64,000 nt of DNA, taken from positions 124,001-188,000 of the forward strand of contig JAESUZ010002608.1 of NCBI GenBank assembly GCA_017311185.1, read 5' to 3'. Of this stretch, positions 12,088 to 22,084 are shown one piece after another. The notes beneath the pieces are model-generated. The model did not search any database, was not told where the DNA came from, and saw only the letters and a program-made list of their open reading frames with translations. Position 1 is the first letter of the stretch; every line of letters begins with the position of its first letter. The DNA is from Proteles cristata cristata. Lineage: Eukaryota > Chordata > Mammalia > Carnivora > Hyaenidae. The translations under genes were made by a program, and so were the position numbers.

Positions 12088-13897
12088 TCTCTCCCACTTC
12101 CATTTAGGAGCCCCTGCTCAGGATGTAGAAGACATCTTGCTGAGTACGAGCGGCTCCCGATTGTGCTAGTCATTTGTAAAGTTAAAGTGTCTGTAGATAA
12201 ACCCAGAGCAAACAGCAGTCGGACCAGGTGGTGTTGGGGTAAATTCTGAGTCAAACAATATATATTTAGAAAAACCTACAATGACAAGACCTAGAGGGAA
12301 ATGCTGAAATCATGTCATTATCTATAACTTTGTTCTCCTTCTTCACCATTTTAATCTAGTTCCTTCTTCTTCTTACATCTATGTTATGAAGTTTCTCAAA
12401 ACCTTTCCGGAGAGAGATCTGTCGGGGATAAAGGCAACTCTTAGATCCTGACCTTGTTGTCTAGGATCTTCCAGCCCCGTGGGGCAGAGTGCAGCACAAA
12501 ATACATATTTTAAAATAAAAGGAAATACCAGGGTTGTTGCAGGGCCAGGAGGAATGGTCGCCTGTCTAGTGAGGAATAGGGACATAAATGACTTTTGGTT
12601 CCCAGGGTGTGGCATGGACAGGAGTCTGCTGGGAAATCGTAGAGGAAGAAAGAAAGTGGAGTGTGAAGGTTTGGGGGCGGAGATGGGGGAGCGGGGGGAA
12701 AGAGAAATCTCTAGGGCAGAAATTCTATGGAGACACTCAGAGGTATGCAGGGCTCGCATGTATTCAGTTGTGCTAGAGCCAGACCGAGGACTGGCGGGCG
12801 GGTTCAGAGAGCCGGCGGAAGGCGACACATACAAGGGAGCTCTATGCAGGGGAGCCGTAGGGGAGCTGTGGAAAGGAAAACAATATTGTAAAAGTATGCT
12901 GCAAGTGATAGCAGGAGGTGCTGGAAAAAAGAATGGAGAAAAAAAGCATCAAATTATGCAACAAGGGTTGAAAAACACCTAAGAATCCATGTTTCGCCCA
13001 TTGGGTGCCCAATAAGATCCCTCTGCACTCCTGCTCAGGGGTCCTCTCTGCAAAGCCACTGGGCGACAGCAGACACTTGTGCCTGGGATCTTGCAGCACA
13101 AAAGCTGGAGTCTTGTCGGCCAGCCACCTGGTCAGAGTTCTTCAGACGCCGGTCTCCCGGGTCTGCTCCCCATCCTTTACAAATGTCACAGCAGGAAGAT
13201 TTTCCCCTGGGTCCAGGCTGGGATGGGGGGATCTTTCCGAGAATTCTCAGGACAGCCCAACCCCCATGGAGACGAGGAGGGCGTCAAGATGAGTGGCACC
13301 TCACGGGGTCAGGTGCTACAGCTTTGCGTCACCTCTGCAAACCTCATCCCTGACCTTAACAAGGAAGTAAGCGTGCCCATTTTGCAGTAAGTTTCAGAAA
13401 GGGTTGCACATATCTAGGTAAAACATCTAGGAACCGACAAAGCGAGGATTCGAACTCAGGTCCGTCTGACCCAGAAACCCACATGCCCGCTGCAAAATAG
13501 CAAGGCTGCATTTTGCAAGCAGTGCTCAGGTGTGACTTTACAGGAACTGTGGAAAGTTGAGGAGAGGGGTGAGAGGGGGTGGTTCTGCCAAGAAGATTTG
13601 GACTCAATACTGACTGGGGCCACTGAGGCGAAGGCTGCATGGGTGCCTCGTTGAGGCGGCTTCAGGATCAGGTCTCTGATAGCCTGTTGATGGCCAAGTT
13701 CATGAAGTGTCAGTGAATTAATGAAAGGTAAACAATGGGCAGCAGCTGGAAATCCTGGATGGTGCTGAAGTACATCAAGATAAACTTTGGTGTTAGACGT
13801 GGAGAGTTAAACTCTGTGAGCCTCTGTTTCTCTCATCAAAATGGGGATAATGACATTTTACCTCATAGGACTTTTTGCAGATTAAAAAGTACTTAAG

Positions 13898-14105
13898 CTG
13901 GTTATTTATTGTTGAGAGAGAGAGAGAGACAGAGCGTGAACCGAGGAGGGGCAGAGAGAGAGGGAGACACAGAATCTGAAGCAGGCTCCAGGCTCTGAGC
14001 TGGCAGCAGAGCCCAGCACAGGGTCAGTCTCACGGAGAACTGTGAGGCGTAACCAGTCAGGTGCATCAGATGCTTAATTAACCAACTAAGCCACCCAGGT
14101 GCCCC
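13898..14105 (-). mobile_element. Felid SINE, antisense, first of a tandem pair
   Basis: GA-rich stretch followed by reversed tRNA head ending CCACCCAGGTGCCCC. The tRNA part carries a short disruption around 14015-14060. It directly abuts a second antisense copy. Confidence 0.85.
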
Positions 14106-14322
14106 CTAATGTTTATTTTGAGAGGGAGAGTGCGAGAGAGAGAGGGAGGCGTGGACACGCAGGGGAGGGGCCAAAAGAGAAGGGAAAGAGGGTCTGAAGC
14201 AGGCTTTGTGCTGACAGCAGGAAGCCCAGCAAGCCTGATGCGGGGCTCGGAATTCATGAACCACAAGATCATGACCTGAGCTGAAGCCTATGCTCAACCA
14301 AGCTGAGCCACCCAGGTGCCCC
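14106..14322 (-). mobile_element. Felid SINE, antisense, second of a tandem pair
   Basis: Begins CTAATGTTTATTTTGAGAG and ends CCACCCAGGTGCCCC. It probably inserted at the A-rich tail of its neighbour, or the reverse. Confidence 0.88.
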
Positions 14323-15718
14323 ACACTTTTGCAAAGTGTTTAAATGGCTGATAGGAATGGGAGCAGAAGTGGTGTGTAGTTGCAGTGGCACATAGAGTGA
14401 GCCCTCAGCCACTCCCACCACTCCTACCGTGATCGTATTATTACTATATGGGATGGGTGGTAGCTCATTTGCATAAAGGGAGCTGCAGGCAGCGTGAGCC
14501 CTTTCATTTCCATACCAGGCACGGACCATCACCTCTTATGATTCATTTTTCCCTCTTTTCAGGGTCACCAGGAGCTGGCCTTTCAACAAGCTTTTCCCAA
14601 GACAAATGTTAGGGAGTTTCCCTGAAGCTCAGAACTGTAATCATGACCAGGACCTCTGGTCTCCCTCCTAGACCCCACCCAGGCTGCAGGGAGCAGCATT
14701 AGGGCGCCAGGCCAGGCCTGTGGTACCGTGGGTGTCCAGTGGGAGCCAGAGAGTCGCGTACCTCGCAGACCTCAGACAAGCCCTTAGCTCCAGCAGGAGA
14801 CCAGAGGCCCAGATGACAGGCACATCATGATACCTGCACGGCACTACAGAGGTGTTTGGTTTTTGCTTAATTTTTTTTAATTCCGTGCTCCATGAAGTGC
14901 ACCTGAGTGAGTGAGATCCCTGCCGTAACAGAACGCCATAACAAGAACTGAATTCTAAGAAGGATGGGGGAAGAAGTGGATTTTTCCACTTGAATTTTTA
15001 GATTCCTCTGCATTAGGCTTGCATATTAAAAGGCAGCAGAGCTTGTCCTGGGATTCTCACCTCTGGAAGGGCGTCAGGAAACACTTATAGTTTTGTTTCC
15101 TCCTCACTGGGGAAAAAGGGCGGGTTGGCTTTCCAGAAAGTGAGGCACAGGCCCGGTCCTCCCCCACCCTCGCCCGCGTGCCTGGGGGCTTTGCTGGATG
15201 CTACGCCTGTGCAGAAGCTGTGTGGGCGTCTGAAAATTCTACCCGGACGGAGTCACTGAGCACGAGTCTACTGTATTAGCAACTTGGCCCTCAGATTTCA
15301 ATTTTCAGAGACGCTATGTTCTTTCTTCTTTAAATATTTCCCGAAATATTTCAGGGTGAGGAGGCAGAGCTCAAGGGAGAAGGAAAGATGGATCTTGGGA
15401 CACTGCACAGAGATGGCAAAGCTGCTGGCACCAAATCAAGGCCAGAGGGGTAGAGACAAAGGGAAACATCCTTGAGAGACAGGAAGAGAGAGAGGGAGGG
15501 AGGAAGGGGAGAGTGAAACATCCCCAGAGAGTGAGAGAGAAAGGAAAGAGGGGGAGGGGGAGAAAAAGGAGAGACGTATCAGCGGGGGGTGGGGGTAGAG
15601 AGAGACATCAGGAATGCACAGGGACAGGGACCACTGGCCCCTCACAATCACTTTGGCCCAGGGCTGGGAGGCTGGGAGGAGAAAGCCAAGTGCACAAGTG
15701 AGCAGAGCGGGGTTCCAG

Positions 15719-15725
15719 TATAAAA
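15719..15725 (+). promoter_or_regulatory. Candidate TATA box of SLC14A1
   Basis: TATAAAA lies about 25-30 bases before a stretch that reads like a first exon (from about 15746-15752 to 15833), ending in a GTGAGT donor. Two GATA-type motifs in reverse (CTATCT near 15750, TTATCA near 15794) sit just downstream of the expected start. Human SLC14A1 is expressed in the erythroid line, so GATA sites are plausible. The site is on the gene's strand, 13.7 kb before the start codon. No transcript data are available, so this is inference. Confidence 0.5.
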
Positions 15726-15749
15726 CTGTGAGGTGCCTCCCTCCCAGCA

Positions 15750-15833
15750 CTATCTCTGCGGAGCACCCTCCCTCAGTGGAGCCAACAGGGCTTTATCAGC
15801 CAGTGCCTTCTGCCACCAGGAAGCCAGTGGAGT
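15750..15833 (+). other. SLC14A1: Candidate SLC14A1 non-coding exon 1
   Basis: The stretch begins at the distance expected from the TATA box at 15719 and ends before GTGAGTA at 15834, a good donor except for T at the last exon base. It has no long open frame and would be 5' UTR. A CTC-repeat starts right after the donor. Human SLC14A1 is known to have several non-coding 5' exons. The exact start is unknown. Confidence 0.45.
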
Positions 15834-15840
15834 GTGAGTA

Positions 15841-15870
15841 CCCTCCTCCTCCTCCTCCTCCTCCCTCCTC
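15841..15870. repeat. (CTC)n run after the donor of candidate exon 1
   Basis: About eight CTC units with one interruption, beginning seven bases into the proposed intron. Confidence 0.9.
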
Positions 15871-16524
15871 GGTTCTCTTCATTTCCAGCTGCTCACTTGT
15901 TGCCAGTTCATCTTCTTGCTCTGAAATTGTTGCTTCTGCCTGTGCTTCTTGTGTAAGAAGAAATACAGCTCACCTGGATTACAGCCAGTAGAAACATGAC
16001 AAGTCTCAGAGCCCTGGCAGTCTAGAAAGCACCTTTCCAAAGCCTGAGCTTCTTCCTAGAGCCTGGAAGCATTGTCTTTGCTCATGATTTCTGGAGCTGG
16101 GTAGAAGGAGCACCTGAGTTCCGTGTGCAAGACGGGTTTGGGAGCAGAAGCGGTCCGCTTTACGTGCTGACTGGCTCGGGGTGCATCAGTGCTGTTAGGG
16201 GTTTCGAGCTGTGTTCTTGAAATAACTGAGTAAGGTTGGAGACTATCAATATGGCTCAAAGAAAAGTGGGGTGCTGGAATGGCCCTTCCCAGCTCCGGCT
16301 CTCTGCGCCTCTCTGCCTGTGCGTCATGTTGGAGGCGTGCAGGCCGCCCATCAGGAGACCTGGCGGTCACCCCTGTGCGACCAAGACCTCGGCTTCTTTG
16401 CTGCTGCATTTTCTGGTCTGGAATTCAGACCTCAAGGCTTCTAGGAGTGGTGTCCTCTGAGGACAGAAGTGTTTCCTCAGGAGACAAGAATACCTGACAG
16501 CATTTTCTTTATTTCTGATAACAG

Positions 16525-16586
16525 CTTTAAAGAAACCCCGAGCACCTCCTACCTCTTCAGACCAAAAGCTGCAGCTCAGGATTACT
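16525..16586 (+). other. SLC14A1: Candidate SLC14A1 non-coding exon 2 (62 bases)
   Basis: A pyrimidine-rich acceptor ending in GATAACAG stops at 16524, and a near-consensus donor GTAAGT starts at 16587. The 62-base interval between them has no SINE or L1 signature. It lies 691 bases after the donor of candidate exon 1 and before the large L1-bearing intron. It would splice to the exon starting at 29421. No transcript evidence is at hand. Confidence 0.5.
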
Positions 16587-17912
16587 GTAAGTACCAAATC
16601 AGTGTCAATACTTTCGTTATACGCCTTATGCTAGAGCATGGATATTTAAATGTTTTCTTCTATATGTGTCTCCAAAACTTTGGATTTTTTTAAGTGCTAC
16701 TTGAGCCATAGACAATTAAAGACTTTCAGGCCTCTCCAATTGCATAGCTTTCTATGCCCGGCAACGGAATGAATTTTTATTTCATCGAGATAAAATAGGG
16801 AGTGTTGGTTGAGTTGAAATCTTGTATTGTCTTGCATTGGGAGCAAGTACTGCATTTCACTGGGGATTTGGGTTTTGACTAGTGAAAAACTCAGACACCC
16901 AGCTGGAAAGTTCAACAGGTGTAGCTTCCAGAAAATTCCTCAGATGTTGTGGAGGATGTGCCAGTGATGGAAAAGGATGAGGCTCACTTTGAGGGACAGG
17001 GACCTGTCAGATGAATCGTTTGCAGCAAGGGCATGGGAGGGTCGGGGGGAGGGGGCGGGCCCCCTGATGGTTGTTGCCCGTCCCCACCCCAGGGTTGCTT
17101 CATGGCGGGCCATGAGAAGGCGCCTGTGTGCGCTGCATCGCTGAACCCTGACACGCCCTGCACAGACCCCCTCCAAAGAGGCTCCTTCACTTTGTTGACT
17201 TGGACGGACTCCGGGTGGCATTCTTCTCCTGCTCCAGGAAGGCAAAAACCACCGCAGCTTCACGTGCTGTATGAGGCTGACTCTGCCGAGTAAGCCGGAT
17301 GGTCCCGCTCCTGAACCTCCAGTTTTCCCTTCTGTAAAAGTGAAGGCTTGAACGTGCTCTTTACAACCTCGCGTGGCTCTTAGCATTTTTTCTCTCTTGG
17401 CTCTAGAAAAGCTGATGTTGAGCTCAAGGATATTGTCCTCTTAGATGTGTGATTTTGGTGGCGGGGACAGGGTGGAGCTATACGTGGCTTTCCAGAGGGT
17501 AAACACACGACACTGAGGGAATGTGACAGTCCCTGCTTGTCTTTTATTTTCTTCTTTTTCAAACTGCATGTAAGATGAAGGCCCCTTACCTTTGGTTTTT
17601 CATATCTTGTTCTTCCATCAGGCACAAAAGAAATAATGCAGGCCCCACAGATGGCTGTTTGGTACCCACAACTAACCAGATAGTTTTAACCATCGATAAA
17701 ACCCTACACACACAATTTTTTTCTAAGACATGTCAGTAATATTTTCCATAACTGTGGCTTTTTCAAAGCAAGTCAGTAAGGAAAGTAAAAAATAAAGGAA
17801 GGTGGGGGGAAAAAAAATACCACGCACAGAGGCAACTTTTCTGGAACTTCTGAAGGAAGAATGATAGCCCTGAATGGGAGAAAAGTTTTTCTTTTTAAAA
17901 ATAAAACTTCAA

Positions 17913-18135
17913 GGGCGCCTGCGTGGCTGACTCAGTTAACATCTGACTTCAGCTCAGGTCATGATCTCTCACAGTTCGTGGGTTCAAGCCCCGCTTCAGG
18001 CTCTGTGCTGACAGCTCAGAACCTGGAACCTGCTTCGAATTCTGTATCTCCCTCTCTCTCTCTACCCCTCCCCTGCTTTCTAAGCGTTCATTGCTCTCTC
18101 TCAAAAATAAATGTTTTTAAAAAATTTTTTTTAAA
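17913..18135 (+). mobile_element. Felid SINE, sense
   Basis: Head GGGCGCCTGCGTGGC and CT-rich middle, with an AAAAATAAATG tail. AATAAAACTTC before it resembles AATAAAAACTTG after it, a likely duplication. Confidence 0.9.
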
Positions 18136-18163
18136 AAGAAAGAAAATTAAAAGAAATAAAAAC

Positions 18164-18352
18164 TTGAGCACCTGGGTGAAATCAGTTAAGCATTTGACAT
18201 GTCTCAGGTCATGATTTCAAATGTGTTTGCAGTGTGGAGTTTTGAGTCTTGCATCAGGCTCTGTGCTAACAGTGCAGAGCCTGCTTAGGATACTCTCGCC
18301 TGCCTCGCCCTTCCACGCGCTCTGTCTCTCAAAATAAACAAATAAACCTAAA
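18164..18352 (+). mobile_element. Older felid SINE, sense
   Basis: GAGCACCTGGGTG head lacking several bases, GCATCAGGCTCTGTGCTAAC middle and AATAAACAAATAAACC tail. It stands head-to-tail behind the SINE at 17913. Confidence 0.82.
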
Positions 18353-19724
18353 AAATATATAATCAATCAGTCTTAGGAAAAGTTTCCACACTTGTTGAAT
18401 TCAACTAAGAATGGTTTTGTTATTAACAAGGCGATATCAATATTTAACAATTCTTATTTTGATACCAAAAAAATGCCATTGAGCAGTCTCTGAGACGGGG
18501 CTTTTGCCGTGCGTTAAAAGTGTGGTTTGTATCTTACTACAGAAAATAGAGCCCAAGCCCATGCCTTCTTCTGTTGGTAAAAAAGAACAAGGCTGAGGGA
18601 AATTGTTACGTGGGTCGGTCCCCAAGATGGAGCCCTAAAGTTTGCTGGAAGCAGGTCTGAGAGCTCCCTCTGGACAGGCTTCAGATCTACCAACTCCGTG
18701 GGCACCTGAGACGCCACTGATGCACTCCACAGATTGGTCTCTGTGCAGGATGGTTTGCCATCATCTTTTTCCTTATTTTTAAACAAAGTAAAATGAACAT
18801 TCCATGTCTGTAGTTAGCTCATTTCTCGTTGCTGGTGGAGAAGTGCCTTCTCCGTTTGCAGATCTCCATCTGGGGCCACAGCTCTGCTCCCCAGAAACCC
18901 ACCGGGTGCCCTCCTGCCCCCCACCCTGCTGCATTTCAAGTGCTCAGCCTGCTGATTCACGTCTTTTTGCCCTTTTGTCAATTATGGAGAGAAAGGAAGG
19001 ATGAATGGACGGTCTTTAATTGGCGGTGCTGGTGGGCGCCTTGTAGTCTTTGGAAAGACTCTTTTTGATTAAGAGCTGGTGAGGCTGCACACAGGAGGCT
19101 TCTCCCTGGCAGAGTGTGGCCCAGGCACACGGGCCTCCCGGAGACAGGTACTTGATCTGTCTCAGGGCTGCCTTTGCCTCGAGGAATGCAGGGTGCCTGC
19201 TCCACTCTCCAGTGTGTCTTTCCCTGAACAGAGCCTGGGAAGTGGGGTTCTCATGCTCTGCTGAGTGTCGTGGCTTGGGTTCAGCCGGATGCATGAGGTA
19301 GAGTGGCCTGAAAATCACATGGCGCTCATCTTGGGTGACACGCTACCTTGTTGAACTAATGAGTTTGTTAACAGTGGAAAAGCAAGGGAAAAAGTAGTCT
19401 GGGGGTTTAATCTTATCTATACTTCTAATTAATTAGAGCTTCTTCCTTTCATTTTCTTGTACTTTTGGTTAAATTTAATGGCCTGCTTAGATTTAAGAAA
19501 TCTGAGTATCGGTAGAAGTTCCTTGCTGCATTCCCTTCCTGATTGGAACTATTAAGAAGTTTCCCCCAAGACCTGAAATAGTGAAGCGTGATAAAATTCT
19601 AAGGTGAACTACAACCTTGAAGGTACTGGTTTCTCATGACGGCCTCCTTCCTGAGTTCTGGAGCAGTCGTCCAGGACTCAAGGGGTTCTAGAGTGATTAT
19701 TAGTTTAGAACACAAGGTTTGGGG

Positions 19725-19962
19725 GGTACCTGGTGGCTTAGTCGGTTAGCGTCCGACTTTCGCTTAGGTCATGCTTTCTCGCAGTTGTGGGTTCGAGCCC
19801 CGCGTCGGGCTCTGTGCTGACTGCCAGCTCAGAGCCTGGAGCCTGCCTCTTTTCCAGGTCACCAGCGGAAGCTCCCTCTCTCTCTGACCCTCCCTGCTCT
19901 TTTTGTCTCTCTCTCCTAGAAATAAATAAAACATTAAAAAAATTTAAAAAAAAAAAAAAAAA
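19725..19962 (+). mobile_element. Young-type felid SINE with altered middle, perfect duplication
   Basis: Carries GACTTTCGCTTAGGTC and CTGACTGCCAGCTCAGAG as at 9144. The 16-base duplication AACACAAGGTTTGGGG is perfect (19709-19724 and 19963-19978). The 5' head is changed to GGTACCTGGTGGC, and a stretch around 19850-19872 replaces the usual sequence after the tRNA-related part. Confidence 0.93.
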
Positions 19963-20708
19963 AACACAAGGTTTGGGGTGGGGAAGGTAGAGGTCTGCCA
20001 CAGCGCTTTTGACGACTGCCGGCTTAACTCAGGAGGAGACCTCTCTCTAGGGGACCAGTACCCCCAACAACCCATCTAATGTGTGGGTACTGGAGACCTA
20101 GATCACAGTAAGCCTTCTGTAGCTGGATTTAGACAAAGCTCCGGCTTTAACTTTGGGTGGCTCCTCAGGGAGCTCAGGCCGTACAGGTTCTCAATCACGT
20201 CTGGCCAGTTAGAATATCGAGTTTGGCATCTGTTATCTCCAAAATCTCTGAGGTGGTGGTGTTTTTAAAATAAATAAATATATACTTGAACATTCCTAGA
20301 ACATGAATTTGTTTACCTGGAATAACCTATCTACTGTTTCTGTAGCTGCTGGAAAACCTGTAATGTTTTCATTCAGTGCTGCCCCTCTGTAGAGTGAAGC
20401 CTCGGTTACAGAAACTCAAAGCAATTGTGTCTGAGGTCCTTGACGTTGCCTGAGGCTAAGCCTCTCGCAATTGGGTCACTAGAGCTGAGGAAGGAGCTTA
20501 CTGAGCAATATTGTCCAGTTATAGGATTTAAAGAGGAAGATATGCGAACATAAATGATATCAAACAGATTACAAATAAAAGTGCATTTTCACAATTGCTT
20601 AGAATTTAAATAGCTTTCCATGTGTAACTGTGGTCAGCCGAGCTCCTGTAGACCAACCTTTTTGATTCCTGATCTCCAGCAATTTTCAATTTAAGAATTA
20701 CTTAACCT

Positions 20709-20946
20709 GGGGCACCTGGGTGGCTCCAGTTGGTTAGCGTCTGACTTCAGCTCAGGTCATGATCTCTGGTTCATGGAGTTCGAGCCTGGGTCGTCTCTGT
20801 GCTGACAACTTGGAGCCTGGAGCCTGCTTCAGATTCTGTGTCTCCCTCTCTCTTTGCTCCTTCCCTGCTTATGCTCTGTCTCTCTCTCTCTCATTCTCTC
20901 TCTCTCTCTCAAAAATAATGAATAAGCATTAAAACAAAAATTAAGA
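20709..20946 (+). mobile_element. Felid SINE, sense
   Basis: GGGGCACCTGGGTGGC head, two CT blocks and AAAAATAATGAATAAGC tail. Flanks TTAAGAATTACTTAA and AAGAATTTCTTAATT resemble a duplication. Confidence 0.9.
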
Positions 20947-21234
20947 AAAAAAGAATTTCTTAATTGCACGGTTCATTGGAAAGCTCACAAATGCTAGCGT
21001 CTAATACTATTTTGCCAAGACAAAATGAGTGTGGTCTAGAATTCCTTGCATAGATAGCTCTGCTTTGTGCAATGATTAATGGCTGGCCATTGTTCAAAAG
21101 CGGAGCAGTTAGTTGGGCAGTGAAATAATGGAATTGAAGTGTAATGGTTACCCAATAAGAAATCAGTTACCCACATTGATTTTGGTACTGTGATTAATAG
21201 AAGCCCAAACTAGCCAAGATTGAAAAAAACATTT

Positions 21235-22000
21235 TTTTAAGGAATAACTTTATTATCTTTTAATAGATGTTTGTTGGCTGTGGCAAATGCAACAATGATA
21301 GGGCTAAAAATAGCCATGAGAGCCCCTCTCACAGCCTGGTCACAGGGAAGAAGAGCTGGTTTATCCGCACAGATCTGGGGTATTACCTTGGTCATGTCTT
21401 ATATGCCTGTGGCTTCAACGTTCCACTTGTGCCTTCTGCAGCCTGATCGTTTTGATGTTCTCCTACTCCATGCTGCCCTGCCTGTGCTCTTGACATTTCT
21501 TGCATGCACGGTGGTATTGCCATTGTCTTTCTCCCTTCGCCCATCTCTGGAATTACATCATTGGTATTCTTCACTTGTTTCTACCTTGGCACTGTGAAAA
21601 CTTCATTTTTGTCTAGGGGGAACCATTCTGGTGATGTTGGTGCTTTCCTCTCATAGAGTTATCATGAGAAGGGGAGAGTCTCCTAGTGAACACAAGCCGT
21701 GTGATGACAATAGTATTTTCCCGAGGCACGCTTACTATAATCATGCATTGTACATTCTTATGTTGTACAGTTCGTAGATTACAACTGTTTGGGTTTCAAT
21801 AGCTTGGTTCACCTTTACCTTTTCCAGGTTCTATACTTTGTGGAATATTATCCTTGTCTGTTTTACAGCATTTAAATAACAAATTCCAAACATAAAGAAT
21901 ATCTGAGGCAGTTGCCTGATGTGGGGACATATTCAAGCAATCTTTGAGTTGGAGAGTGTCTGTGAGCGGCTTCACTTAGGCTATGTCAACACACACAGTT
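21235..22000 (-). pseudogene. Possible processed retrocopy of an unidentified mRNA
   Basis: Read on the minus strand, non-repeat-looking sequence runs for about 750 bases and ends in GATAATAAAGTTATTCC followed by TTAAAAAAA: a poly(A) signal, the right spacing and a short A-run. The reading frames are short (best about 60 codons) and I do not recognise the parent gene. It could equally be unique DNA with a chance AATAAA before an A-run; no target-site duplication was found. Confidence 0.3.
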
Positions 22001-22084
22001 TTGTAAATAATTCTGCCCTTGCAAACCTTTAAAAACAAATCTCCAGCAATTTTTAATTTTTTTGTAAAATAAAAACTTAGTTTT

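Larger units (their letters stand above)
1..15700. other. Intergenic DNA upstream of SLC14A1
   Basis: Apart from the SINEs, the L1 fragment, MER5, MIR, L2 traces and microsatellites listed separately, no exon set or gene is recognised. The longest open frames (up to 175 codons, antisense, at 11346-11873) have no signature. Stretches 3721-5060, 9363-11875, 12088-13897 and 14323-15700 show nothing nameable beyond faint MIR-like traces near 2430, 13350 and 13800. No SLC14A2 exon was seen. Confidence 0.7.
16593..22084 (+). other. Proposed first large SLC14A1 intron, 5' part
   Basis: If the two candidate 5' exons are right, this is intronic. It holds four SINEs and the retrocopy candidate. 16593-17912 and 18353-19708 show no other feature that I can name. 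Confidence 0.5.

Noticed and set aside
12479..12982. 167-codon open frame
   Set aside because: Purine-rich, opposed by a 151-codon frame on the other strand; no recognisable protein.
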